Shown here one piece after another: positions 10,074-18,576 of a DNA stretch of 59,378 bases; position 1 is the first letter of the stretch; every line of letters starts with the position of its first letter. Below the pieces are notes generated by a model, which saw nothing but the letters and a program-made list of their open reading frames with translations, had not been told where the DNA came from and did not search any database. The translations under genes and the position numbers were made by a program. Origin of the DNA: Solirubrobacterales bacterium (GTDB lineage: Bacteria; Actinomycetota; Thermoleophilia; Solirubrobacterales; Solirubrobacteraceae). The DNA is taken from NCBI GenBank assembly GCA_003138355.1, contig PLFX01000010.1, positions 1 through 59,378 on the forward strand, given 5' to 3'.

Positions 10074-12158
10074 CTAGGTTTGCGCCGCCGGCAGGAGCGT
10101 CGTGTAGAGAGAATCGATCGTTGTCTGGTCGTCCTGCGGGTCCAGGAACAGCGCGCGCTGGTCAGCCTGTAGCGCTGCCTTTGCCTCATCGAGGCTGTAC
10201 CAGTCAAATAGCGCCAACTGGTACCAGGTCTGCGGGTTGGACGGCTGGAGGCGCACGGCGCGGACCATCGTCGCGTAGGCGGCGCGCTCGTGATGCATGT
10301 CGAACTGCGCGTACGCGAGCCAGACGATCGGCCAGAAATCGACCGGGTCCTGGCTCGATGCCGTTCGTGCGTCGGCGCTCGCGAGGACGTAATGGTGGTT
10401 GGCAAGCGCGATCTCGGCGGCGTTGTAGGAGTCGTAGGATCGCAATGGCTGCCACTGCGTCCAGGCGATCACGAGCGCGAGAGCGAGCGTTGCGGCGGCG
10501 ATGCTCGCGACCCACGGATCGCTGCGCGCCGCGGCGATGTCGGGCCTCCCCAGTGCGAGTTCGCTCGTGTGCGGACCGCGACCGGCGACCCAGCCGGCGC
10601 ACAACAGCGCGATCATCATCGCGCCGGGCACGAACCAGTCGAAGTCGAACGTCGAGTGGACCGCGAAGATGAGGACGACCGTGATCATCGTCAGCAGCCC
10701 GATCCGCTCTGGCGCGCCGGGCGCGGAGCGTACGCGGAGCGGACCCGTGGCGCGCAGCGCGGCGGCCCTCCACGCTCCGGCCAGGAGCAGGCTGAAAGCC
10801 AGTCCCACGAGGCCGAGGTCGCCGAGCGTCTGGAAGATGTAGCCGTGCGCTTGCGTCACGGTGAGCGGGCTCGGGTCGTAACGCGTGTGCGTCGTCACAT
10901 AGCTGCCGGCGCCATCGCCGACGAACGGCGCCGCCTTCCAGGCGTCGATCGCGTCGCGCCAGTAGACCGCGCGCTCGCTGCCGAGCGCCGTGAGCCTGGT
11001 CGCGCTGTTCGGGACCGAGACGTTCGTATTGGTCAGCGTGTTCACGTCGTGCGAGATCGAGCCGAACAATCCCCGCGAGCTCGCGGCGAGGCCGATCACC
11101 GCGACGACCGGGACGAGTGCGACGCACACAAGCAGCCCGCGGCCGATGCGCTCGCGCAACTCGGCTGACGGTGGATTGCGCAGCGCCACGAAGCGCACGA
11201 GCAGACCGCCGACGGCGCAGCCGATGAGGACGCCGAGCAGGATTCCGCCGAGCTCGTGACCGGAGCTGACATGCGCCGACCACGGCACCGTGTTCGCGAA
11301 GCCGGGCCTGAAATCGGTCGTCAGCCCCGCCTGTGAAAGATCCCATGCGACGGCGATGATCGCCCCGGCGGCGCCGACCGCGAGCATCGCCGTCGAGCGC
11401 AGGCGCAGCGGCACGAAGACGAACCAGAAGATCAATCCGACGACGAGGGCGAGCAGCGCGCCGCGGGAGTACGAGAGCATGATCGTCACGAGCGCAACGC
11501 AGATCAGGGGTGGGGCAAGGGCAGCAAGCGCACCGTGCCCTTCACGCCGCGTTCCCAGCCAGAGCGCGGCGGGGACACCGAGCGCCGCCGTCAGGCCGAC
11601 GACGTTCCAGTAGTTGAATGGCGCGTTGAGCCGCGCGTAGTCGATGTTGATGCCGGGCGAGCCCGGGAAGACCTTCGTGCCGAGCGCGTAGAGCGAGATG
11701 AAGGCGCTCGCCAGTAGAACGCCCGCGATGACGCTTCGCCAGCGTCCCGCCGCGAGCCGCGCTAGCGCGACGGACCCGGCGAAACAGGCGGCGTAGCTCA
11801 GCGTGCGTCCGGCCTCGATCCACGAGTTGGACCCCTCAACCGACCAACCGACTGACAGGCCCGTGAAGGCCGCGAGGAGGAAGAACGCGCCAACCGTCCA
11901 GCCGCCGAAGAGCGGGGTGGCGCGCGCGTTGCGCTGGAGTGCCGCGGCGATGACGAGCGCACCCGATCCGAGGGTCAGGATCATCTCGGTTGTCGTGGCC
12001 GAGCTCAGGCCGAGTCCGCCGCTGGCGTAGAAGCAGGCTGCGACGATCGCTAGGGCGATCGTGATGGCAAGCCACGAGCAGCGCACCGCGCGCGCGAGGG
12101 CAGCCGCGAGCGGCGCCCCGCCGGAGTTCGCCTCAGCGGCTGCCACGTGCGCGGACAA
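10074..12158 (-). CDS. O-antigen ligase/polymerase-family membrane protein with C-terminal TPR-like tail
   Basis: 694 residues with about ten to twelve hydrophobic helices, a large extracytoplasmic loop in the second half (after SSRGLFGSISHDVN) containing the GDGAGSYVTTH segment, and LGDLGLVGLAFSLLLAG, all typical of the Wzy_C/WaaL superfamily. The last 120 or so residues are soluble and read as two or three TPR-like helical repeats (AYATMVRAVRLQPSNPQTW, ALQADQRALFLDPQD). It would polymerise or ligate lipid-linked repeat units outside the membrane. The start is TTG 12158 or GTG 12146, both overlapping the upstream gene. It is last in a five-gene minus-strand operon. Ligase or polymerase cannot be decided. 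Confidence 0.85.
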   Translation of the reverse strand: MSAHVAAAEANSGGAPLAAALARAVRCSWLAITIALAIVAACFYASGGLGLSSATTTEMILTLGSGALVIAAALQRNARATPLFGGWTVGAFFLLAAFTGLSVGWSVEGSNSWIEAGRTLSYAACFAGSVALARLAAGRWRSVIAGVLLASAFISLYALGTKVFPGSPGINIDYARLNAPFNYWNVVGLTAALGVPAALWLGTRREGHGALAALAPPLICVALVTIMLSYSRGALLALVVGLIFWFVFVPLRLRSTAMLAVGAAGAIIAVAWDLSQAGLTTDFRPGFANTVPWSAHVSSGHELGGILLGVLIGCAVGGLLVRFVALRNPPSAELRERIGRGLLVCVALVPVVAVIGLAASSRGLFGSISHDVNTLTNTNVSVPNSATRLTALGSERAVYWRDAIDAWKAAPFVGDGAGSYVTTHTRYDPSPLTVTQAHGYIFQTLGDLGLVGLAFSLLLAGAWRAAALRATGPLRVRSAPGAPERIGLLTMITVVLIFAVHSTFDFDWFVPGAMMIALLCAGWVAGRGPHTSELALGRPDIAAARSDPWVASIAAATLALALVIAWTQWQPLRSYDSYNAAEIALANHHYVLASADARTASSQDPVDFWPIVWLAYAQFDMHHERAAYATMVRAVRLQPSNPQTWYQLALFDWYSLDEAKAALQADQRALFLDPQDDQTTIDSLYTTLLPAAQT

Positions 12159-12678
12159 TGCTTCGCAGCCTGATGCCGACTGGGACTGCGCCGAGCACGA
12201 TCAGCGCGATCAGGACGATGAGGATTGGCGTCGGCAGTGCGCTGAGCAGTGAGCTGCCGTTCACCTGAACCGCCCCGGCGGCGATCTTGGCGCCACCGAG
12301 AGTGACCGGCTGCTGGCCCGCCTTAGCCGCCTGGTGAAGCTCGCTCGTGGCGTTCTTGGCGATCTGCTGGCGAACGGCCGGGCTCGCCTTGGGCGGCTGG
12401 CGCGACCCGCCGAGTAGCGCCCGGATCGCGCTTTGGATCTCGCCCCCGCAGGTCGAGTACACCCTGTCGTAGGTCGGCATGTCCCGTAGCGTCTGCTGGA
12501 GCAGGGCCACCGTGTAGTGCCCCTGCAAGCGGTTGTGGTTCGCGCAGTCCTCGAGCACCTGCTGCACGCCGGGCGGCAGAGGCTTGTGGTGATGGGAATG
12601 GTGGGCTGCGAGCGCACCCGCCGGAAGCAGCGCGAGTACCGCCGCAGCGAGTGCGGCCTGTTGCAGGACCCGTCTCAC
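12133..12678 (-). CDS. Unrecognised exported protein, His-rich after signal peptide, C-terminal membrane anchor
   Basis: 181 residues. The N-terminus is a signal peptide (RR, hydrophobic core, ALA-A), followed at once by a histidine cluster HHSHHHK. A soluble central region holds two cysteines (in EDCANHN and YSTCGGE) that could form a disulfide. A single hydrophobic helix near the end (LIVLIALIVLGAVPVGI) is followed by Arg-rich residues, so the body would face outside with a C-terminal anchor. I know no family. GTG 12678 forms a GTGA overlap with the stop of the upstream glycosyltransferase, and its own end overlaps the ligase gene, tying it to glycan assembly. Confidence 0.7.
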   Translation of the reverse strand: MRRVLQQAALAAAVLALLPAGALAAHHSHHHKPLPPGVQQVLEDCANHNRLQGHYTVALLQQTLRDMPTYDRVYSTCGGEIQSAIRALLGGSRQPPKASPAVRQQIAKNATSELHQAAKAGQQPVTLGGAKIAAGAVQVNGSSLLSALPTPILIVLIALIVLGAVPVGIRLRSIVRARGSR

Positions 12679-13733
12679 AGTCCCACGCTACCAGCCTTGG
12701 CGGCCCCGGAAACGAGCTCTACTGCGTCGACGAAGGCCTGCGCCCACGCCGAGTATGTGTAGCTCGCCACATCTTCGCGCCCGTGCGCGCCGAGCTCGGC
12801 GCAGAAGGCGCGGTCCTCGCTCAAGCGTCGCAATGCTTGCGCGAGCGCGCCCGGTTCGCCGGCCGGCACGATCAGGCCGTTGCGCCCGTCGCGCACGAGC
12901 CCGCCGGCGGCCGCGCCGACGGCGTCGCTTGCGATGACCGCGCACTCCCTGTTCATTGCCTCGTTCACAACCAGCCCCCACGGCTCGACGAACCTGTGCG
13001 TTCTTACGGAAGCTATGACGAGAACGCGGGCGCGAGCGTAAAGGTTGCGCAATCCGGGTGCGTCGAGACTCGTAATCACGCTGACGCCCGGTAGCTCGAC
13101 GGCATGCGGTCCGACGAGCACGAGCTCGGCTTCCGCCACGCCAAGCTCGGCGCGCCGCCACGCCTCGATGACGACCTCAACGCCCTTTGCCGGGTCCGCG
13201 CGCCCGACGAACACCGCCACGAAGCGCTCGTCGCGAGACTGCGCCGTGGGCGCCGTCCAGAACTCGTTGTCGACCGCCTGCGGCGCGTCGAAGATCCGCG
13301 TCGCACCGCGCGCTGCGACGTAGGCGCTCACGTGCGGTCCGTAGGTGACTACGGCGTCCGCGCGGCGATAGATGCGGCGCATGAGCGCGAGCGCGGCGAG
13401 ATGCGCCGGGGTTGTCGGGGTATGCCAGAGCGCCGCCCAGAAGATGAACGGCACGCCGCTGCGTTGTGCCGCGCGCCACGCGAGTGGCAGCGCGAGCCGG
13501 CCTCCCGTTCCGACGATCACGGCGGCGTACTCGCCGCTCGCCACGAGCCGTCCGATCTCGCGCTGATCCACCCCGCGCACGTCCACGCCCGCCGGAGGCG
13601 GCCCCGGGGGCGCCCCGTGCTGGTGCGGCCCGCCGAACAGCGCGAGGGTGAGCGGCAGCCGCTCCCCGAGCGCCTCGAAGGCTCCCCGCCGGCTCGCCGG
13701 CACGTGTCCGGTGACGAACAGCACCGGTTTCAC
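12675..13733 (-). CDS. GT4-type glycosyltransferase
   Basis: 352 residues, GT-B fold. The N-domain opens VKPVLFVTGHVPASRRGAFEAL. The C-domain has FVAVFVGRADPAKGVEVVIEAW, then VEPWGLVVNEAMN, a variant of the E-x7-E motif that binds the nucleotide-sugar. The start is set at GTG 13733, which forms a GTGA overlap with the upstream stop; the codons before it are not conserved-looking. It is cytosolic or peripheral to the membrane and transfers an unknown sugar with retention of configuration. Third gene in the minus-strand operon 16503-10074. Confidence 0.87.
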   Translation of the reverse strand: MKPVLFVTGHVPASRRGAFEALGERLPLTLALFGGPHQHGAPPGPPPAGVDVRGVDQREIGRLVASGEYAAVIVGTGGRLALPLAWRAAQRSGVPFIFWAALWHTPTTPAHLAALALMRRIYRRADAVVTYGPHVSAYVAARGATRIFDAPQAVDNEFWTAPTAQSRDERFVAVFVGRADPAKGVEVVIEAWRRAELGVAEAELVLVGPHAVELPGVSVITSLDAPGLRNLYARARVLVIASVRTHRFVEPWGLVVNEAMNRECAVIASDAVGAAAGGLVRDGRNGLIVPAGEPGALAQALRRLSEDRAFCAELGAHGREDVASYTYSAWAQAFVDAVELVSGAAKAGSVGL

Positions 13734-14851
13734 CGCAGGGCCTCCTCGTAGGCCGCGACGGTCTGGCGCCCGCACTCCGGCCAGGTAAAGCTGCGCTCGA
13801 CGGTCTCCCGCGCCGCTCGACCAAGCGCGTCACGCCGCTCCGCGTTGGTCACAAGCTCGCGGATTGAGTCGACGAGAGCTGCGCGCTCGCCCGGGGGGAC
13901 CAGCACGATGCCTCCGCCCGCTGCCGCGATTTCCTCCGGGCCCGGCTCGCCGGCGCAACCGATCGCGGGGACCCCGGCAGCCATCGCCTCGATATAGGCG
14001 ACACCGAACGCCTCGTCGACTGACGGCATCACGAAAGCCCATGCCGTGCGTGCGCGCGCGAGCGCGTGCTCATGGGGAAGCTGACCGGCGAGCTCGACCC
14101 GCTCGCTGATGCCGAGCTCTGTTGCGAGCCGTTCGAGCGGCGCGCGCTCCGGCCCGTCGCCGACGATCAGATAGCGCACCTGCGGGATTTCGGCCAGCGC
14201 TCGCATCACCTCGGAATGACGTTTGCGCGCGACGAGGTGCGCGACGGTGGCGATCAGCGGCTGCCGGCTGCGCTCGACGCTTGCCGGTAGGTCGGTGCCG
14301 AGGTGCACGACGCGTGTGGCGCGCGCGCCGTGCGTCCGTGCGAGCTGCTCGACCCCCGCGCTGTTGGCGAGGACGACTCGCGCGCCCGCGAGCGCCTTCG
14401 CCACCGTGCGTGCGCCTCGCGGCACGCGCGACACGGTCCAGAAGACGTCGCCGCCGTGAACCGAGATGACGACGGGAGTCCCCGCCCCGGCCCGCAGCGC
14501 GGCGTCGCCGGCCGGGACCGCGTTGTGCGCGTGGATCAAGTCGAACGGGCCGGCTCTGCGCAGGGCTCGAGCGAGCTGCGCCGCCGCGAACGACCCCCAC
14601 TGCGCGTAGCTCCACGGGCGGGGCGGTGAGAGGTAGCGAACGTAGCGAACCTCGAGGCCGTCGATCCGCCTCGCATCGGCGCCCCGAGCCAGGCGCAGCT
14701 TCCCGCCGCTGCGGCCCGCGATGCGCTCGAGCACGAACACGGCGACCTCTGCGCCGGCGTCGCGCGCCGCGAGCGCCTGCCGGTGAGCCCAGATGCCGAG
14801 GACGGGATCGTCGCCGCGCGGGTAATACTCGGCGACGACCGCTACGCGCAT
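13730..14851 (-). CDS. GT4-type glycosyltransferase
   Basis: 373 residues. The start MRVAVVAEYYPRGDDPVLGIWAHRQ with the GIW..RQ pattern is typical of GT4 enzymes. FDLIHAHNAVPAG and VISVHGGDVFWTVSR mark the acceptor-side domain. The donor site is in VMPSVDEAFGVAYIEAMAAG. ATG 14851 is chosen because the upstream codons are antisense to nothing useful and overlap the previous gene; the remaining overlap with that gene is 10 nt. The sugar specificity is unknown. Confidence 0.88.
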   Translation of the reverse strand: MRVAVVAEYYPRGDDPVLGIWAHRQALAARDAGAEVAVFVLERIAGRSGGKLRLARGADARRIDGLEVRYVRYLSPPRPWSYAQWGSFAAAQLARALRRAGPFDLIHAHNAVPAGDAALRAGAGTPVVISVHGGDVFWTVSRVPRGARTVAKALAGARVVLANSAGVEQLARTHGARATRVVHLGTDLPASVERSRQPLIATVAHLVARKRHSEVMRALAEIPQVRYLIVGDGPERAPLERLATELGISERVELAGQLPHEHALARARTAWAFVMPSVDEAFGVAYIEAMAAGVPAIGCAGEPGPEEIAAAGGGIVLVPPGERAALVDSIRELVTNAERRDALGRAARETVERSFTWPECGRQTVAAYEEALR

Positions 14852-16503
14852 CGACGATGCACGGCGAGCGTCCGCTGAAGCTCGCTGGCCGGGAGGTAGG
14901 GGCGCTCGGCGAGAAAGGCGCGCGCCTCGGCGACCGCCTCCTCGCGCGAGTAGACGCTGGCGGCCGGCGCGGCCCGGTGCGCGATCGGCAGGACGTCGAC
15001 AACCCCGACGCGCCAGCCGTGCATTCGCGCGAGCGCCGACCAGTGCGCATCGAGGCCCCATCCCATCCGCAGCGGGGGGAACGGGAGCAGCTCGGCGAAT
15101 GCCTCGCGATGCAGCGCGGTGACCGGTCCAATCTCAACGAACGCCGTCTCACGCACCACGCTGCGTGCCCGCCGGCGGGTCACGCGCCAGGCGGCGTGCG
15201 AGCGTAGCCGGTGGGCCGGCTGGGCGAGCCGCAGCTCGTAGCGTTCCGCCAGGTTGATCAAGCCGTCGAGGAAGCCTCGCGGCAGGACCACGTCGTCGTC
15301 GAGCACCAGCAGCCAGTCGAACTCATCGACCTTGTGTTCCGAAAGCAGCCGGTTGAGGTTCTCGAAGCGCCCGTGCGTGCCCGCGTCGCTCGAGCTCGCG
15401 ACCAGCTCGTGACGGGTCCGGCGCAGCTCACGCAGCGCAGCGCGGTAGATGGCGGCGTTCTCCCCGCGCACGATCGAAAGGGCCAGCACGCGACGTCGCG
15501 GCGGCGACTGACGCGCGGCGCGCGCGAGCGCGACTCGCGCCGGCAGGGACAGCGCGTCGAGCGCGAGATCGCCAAGCTCGCGCAGCACATCACGCTTGCC
15601 ACCGACCGTGCCGCTCTCGCCCGAGAGGAAGTCGTCGGACACCGGCGTGGCGCTGCGCGCGCGGTTGGCAGCGAGCGCCGCCGCGATCCGCCCCGCGCTG
15701 TGGGCCGCCATGACCGGACCGTTGGCGCAGCGGCGCGCGAGCGCGTGCCAGACGCAACCGGCGAAGGTCCGCAGCTCGGCTCGCACCGGCGGTGCGACTC
15801 CGCGCCGCTCGTCGTAGCGCCGGGCGCTCGCGCCACGGCGCGCCGCCGCGATCACGAGCGCGCGCAGGCGGGAATCGGCAGCGCTGCGGCGATGATCGAG
15901 CGCAGCCGCCGCGACGTAGCGGATGCGCCCGCCGGCGGCGAGGTAGCGCTCCTCCCACTCCTCCTCGTCCCCGGCGCCGGTCGGCGCGCTCTCGTCGAAC
16001 GCTCCGATGCCAGCGAGCGTGCTCGCGCGGATCGCGAGGTTCGCGCCCCACCCGCGTGCCACGTCGCGGTCGACCGGTCCGTGGTCTGCGCTCGTGATCG
16101 GCGCTGCTTCGCGACCGCACGTGCGTCGCCGCGCCGCGCGTCCCTCGAGGCGCGGATGGATCGGCCCCGTGAACACGCCGACCTCGGGCAATTGGCGCCC
16201 GGCGTCCAGATAAGCCTGCAACCACCCCGCTGCGACTTCGACGTCGTCATCGACGAAGACGAGCAGCTCGCCCGCGGCGGCGGCAGCGCCCACGTTGCGT
16301 GCCGCGTTGAGCCCGCGCGGCGAGCCGAGCGCGAGGTAGCGTGCGCCCCGCTCGGTCGCCAGCGTCTCGATGCCAGGGTGGCGGCCATCGTCGACGACGA
16401 TCACCTCCGCGGCCGCCGAGCGCGCCTGCGGCATGGTCGATGCGAGCGTCACCGCGAGGTAGTCCGCCCGCCCACGGGTCGGGATGATGATCGTTGCGGG
16501 CAC
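14842..16503 (-). CDS. Tandem two-domain GT2 glycosyltransferase
   Basis: 553 residues holding two GT-A-like halves. The first (VPATIIIPTRGRADYL ... VVDDGRHPG ... LLVFVDDDVEVAAGW ... GDEEEWEERYL) is a classical GT2 domain. The second (about residues 330-553) has RVLALSIVRGEN, then LLVLDDDVVLPRGFLDG and MGWGLDAHWSAL, a second DxD-type glycosyltransferase fold. A chain-extending or two-linkage enzyme is possible, by analogy with tandem GT2 proteins. The start is GTG 16503, or GTG 16509 two codons upstream. It heads the five-gene minus operon and is divergent from the GT4 at 16539. Confidence 0.83.
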   Translation of the reverse strand: MPATIIIPTRGRADYLAVTLASTMPQARSAAAEVIVVDDGRHPGIETLATERGARYLALGSPRGLNAARNVGAAAAAGELLVFVDDDVEVAAGWLQAYLDAGRQLPEVGVFTGPIHPRLEGRAARRRTCGREAAPITSADHGPVDRDVARGWGANLAIRASTLAGIGAFDESAPTGAGDEEEWEERYLAAGGRIRYVAAAALDHRRSAADSRLRALVIAAARRGASARRYDERRGVAPPVRAELRTFAGCVWHALARRCANGPVMAAHSAGRIAAALAANRARSATPVSDDFLSGESGTVGGKRDVLRELGDLALDALSLPARVALARAARQSPPRRRVLALSIVRGENAAIYRAALRELRRTRHELVASSSDAGTHGRFENLNRLLSEHKVDEFDWLLVLDDDVVLPRGFLDGLINLAERYELRLAQPAHRLRSHAAWRVTRRRARSVVRETAFVEIGPVTALHREAFAELLPFPPLRMGWGLDAHWSALARMHGWRVGVVDVLPIAHRAAPAASVYSREEAVAEARAFLAERPYLPASELQRTLAVHRRCA

Positions 16504-16523
16504 GCTCACTGCGCCCGAGAGTC

Positions 16524-16529
16524 TACGTT
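16524..16529 (+). promoter_or_regulatory. Candidate -10 element (TACGTT)
   Basis: TACGTT with a 9-nt spacer before GTG 16539, lying in the 35-bp gap between two divergent glycosyltransferase genes. No Shine-Dalgarno is seen. Confidence 0.38.
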
Positions 16530-16538
16530 TGCATCTGC

Positions 16539-17624
16539 GTGATCCTCTTTCTTCACAACCGCTACCGCAGCTCCGGGGGAGAGGAGCGCGCGGTTCGCAA
16601 CCTAATGTGGCTCGTACGCGAGCGGCTCGGCGAGGAGGCTGAGCTGCTGGAGCGCGATTCGGTGGCCCTCGGTCGGGTCGAGGCTGCGCAAGGACTGTTG
16701 CGCGGCGGGCTGGCGCCCGAGGAGGTGGCGGGCGCGGTGCGCCGCACCGGCGCTCGCGTGCTTCACGCGCACAACATCCACCCCGCATTCGGCTGGCGCG
16801 CGCTTGCGGCGGCGCGAGGCGCGGGCGCGCGCGTCGTCCTGCACCTGCACCAGTACCGCCTCGTTTGCGCTGTCGGTGTCTGCTTCACCGACGGCGCGCA
16901 GTGCACCCGCTGCCACGCACGGAACACGGCGCCAGGCGTCGTGCACAACTGTCGTGGAAACCGCGCCGAAGCGCTCGTCTACGCGACGGCGCTGGCCGCG
17001 TGGCAGCGGCGGATTGCGCAGTATGTGGACGCGTTCGTTGTGCCGAGCGAATTCGCGGCGCAGCGCTTGCGTGAGCTTGGCGCGCCGGTCGCGGCTCCCC
17101 ATGTCGTGCCCCATCCGCTGCCGGTGGGCCGGCCGCCGGCGGCGCTGTCGAATGACGGGTTCGCCCTGTTCGCCGGTCGTCTCGAGCCCGAGAAGGGACT
17201 CGCGGTCGCGGTCGAGGCCTGCCGCGTCGCCGGCGTTCCGCTCGTCGTCGCGGGCGCCGGCTCCGAGCGTGCGCGCTTTGACGGCGCGCCAAATGTCAGC
17301 TTCCGTGGCGTCCTCGACGAGCGCCAGCTCGCCGAGCTGCGCGCGCGGGCATGCGTCGCAGTCGTCCCGTCGCTGTTTGCCGAGACCTTCGGCCTTGCCG
17401 CCGCGGAGTCGATGGCGGCTGGGCTGCCCGTGGCCGCATCGCGCATCGGAGCACTGCCGGAGATCGTGCCCGAGCATTGGTTGAGCCCGCCAGGTGACGC
17501 TGGCGCGCTTGCCCAGACGATCGACCGCCTGCGCGGCGACGGCGCGGCAGCTGAGGCCGGGCTGTCTGTGATGCGCGCGACTCTCGCACGGGCGCAGAGT
17601 GCGCTCGCGGCCGTCTACTCGTAG
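16539..17624 (+). CDS. GT4-type glycosyltransferase with Cys-rich insertion
   Basis: 361 residues. It begins VILFLHNRYRSSGGEERAV, the usual start of this GT4 subgroup. The segment LHLHQYRLVCAVGVCF..GAQCTRC, followed by VVHNC, is the cysteine-containing acceptor-side loop found in related enzymes. The donor domain has FALFAGRLEPEKGLAVAVEA and VPSLFAETFGLAAAESMAAG. GTG 16539 fits both the homology-like start and the promoter spacing. The TAG stop overlaps the promoter hexamer of the next gene. Sugar unknown. Confidence 0.88.
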   Translation: MILFLHNRYRSSGGEERAVRNLMWLVRERLGEEAELLERDSVALGRVEAAQGLLRGGLAPEEVAGAVRRTGARVLHAHNIHPAFGWRALAAARGAGARVVLHLHQYRLVCAVGVCFTDGAQCTRCHARNTAPGVVHNCRGNRAEALVYATALAAWQRRIAQYVDAFVVPSEFAAQRLRELGAPVAAPHVVPHPLPVGRPPAALSNDGFALFAGRLEPEKGLAVAVEACRVAGVPLVVAGAGSERARFDGAPNVSFRGVLDERQLAELRARACVAVVPSLFAETFGLAAAESMAAGLPVAASRIGALPEIVPEHWLSPPGDAGALAQTIDRLRGDGAAAEAGLSVMRATLARAQSALAAVYS

Positions 17625-17627
17625 GAT
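17622..17627 (+). promoter_or_regulatory. Candidate -10 element (TAGGAT) overlapping upstream stop codon
   Basis: TAGGAT-N7-GTG (17635), the same arrangement as before the UXS gene. The first three bases are the stop codon of the GT4 gene, so the epimerase could be transcribed independently of it. No Shine-Dalgarno precedes the GTG. Confidence 0.45.
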
Positions 17628-17634
17628 CCGGTCC

Positions 17635-18576
17635 GTGCGCACACTCGTTACCGGCGGCGCCGGCTTCATCGGCTCCAATCTCGTCGACGCGCTGATCGAA
17701 CGCGGGGACGAGGTGGTCGCCATCGACGACCTCTCCACCGGCAGGGAGGCGAACCTCGACGAGGCTCGCTCGCGCGGGGCGCAGTTGCAGGTGCTAGATA
17801 TCCGTGACGGCGACGCCCTTTCCGAGGCGGTCGCGCAGGCGCGCCCGGAGGTGATCTTCCACCTCGCTGCCCAGATCGACGTGCGCAAGTCGATCGCCGA
17901 TCCGGCCTGGGACTCGACGATCAACGTTGGCGGCACTATCAACGTGCTCGAGGCGGCACGTCGGCACGGCGTAGCTCGGGTCGTCAACAGCTCGACCGGC
18001 GGTGCGATCTACGGCGACGCCGAGGTGATCCCATCGCCCGAGACCCTCACACCACTGCCAGAGGCGGCCTACGGCCAGAGCAAGCTCTCCGCCGAGGGCT
18101 ACCTTGGGCTCTACGAGCGCCTCTACGGCCTGTCTTCAGTCACCTTGCGCTACGGCAACGTGTACGGCCCGCGTCAAGATCCGCTCGGCGAGGCCGGCGT
18201 CATCGCGATCTTCTGTGGCGCGCTCGCGACCGGACGCCGCGCGACGATCTTCGGTGATGGCAAGCAGACACGCGACTACGTGTACGTCGGGGACGTCGTC
18301 GGGGCGAATCTCAAGGCGGCCGCCGCTACGGCCGGCGGGGTCTTCAACATCGGCACGCAGACCGAGACCTCTGTCCTCGATCTCGTTGAGATTCTCGGCG
18401 GCCTCGCGGGCGTCGACTTCGAAGCCGAGCTCGCGCCGGCTCGCCTCGGCGAGCTGGAGTGCAGTTGCCTGGACATCGGGCAGGCCCAGTCTGTGCTCGG
18501 CTGGGAGCCAACGCTCGCGATCCGCGAGGGCTTGGCCAGCACGCTCGAGGCGAGTCGGGCATCGTTGCACCGGTGA
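17635..18576 (+). CDS. NAD-dependent UDP-sugar 4-epimerase, GalE-like SDR
   Basis: 313 residues. [20 protein letters not shown] binds NAD, DDLSTGREANL follows the second strand, and HLAAQIDVRKSIADP, NSSTGGAIYGD and YGQSK carry the catalytic Ser/Thr, Tyr and Lys. This pattern matches actinobacterial UDP-glucose or UDP-GlcNAc 4-epimerases. It probably interconverts UDP-Glc/UDP-Gal or their N-acetyl forms for the glycan. GTG 17635 is the start; the 12 codons upstream are not conserved. It overlaps the next gene by GTGA. Confidence 0.87.
   Translation: MRTLVTGGAGFIGSNLVDALIERGDEVVAIDDLSTGREANLDEARSRGAQLQVLDIRDGDALSEAVAQARPEVIFHLAAQIDVRKSIADPAWDSTINVGGTINVLEAARRHGVARVVNSSTGGAIYGDAEVIPSPETLTPLPEAAYGQSKLSAEGYLGLYERLYGLSSVTLRYGNVYGPRQDPLGEAGVIAIFCGALATGRRATIFGDGKQTRDYVYVGDVVGANLKAAAATAGGVFNIGTQTETSVLDLVEILGGLAGVDFEAELAPARLGELECSCLDIGQAQSVLGWEPTLAIREGLASTLEASRASLHR

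Noticed and set aside
10036-10080. Possible terminator between the GNAT and O-antigen ligase genes
   Set aside because: Only a four-base GCCT/AGGC pairing with a large loop was found and there is no T-tract.
15211-16542. Plus-strand open frame of over 400 codons opposite the tandem GT2 gene
   Set aside because: Composition is that of antisense GC-rich DNA; the minus-strand frame has intact GT2 motifs.
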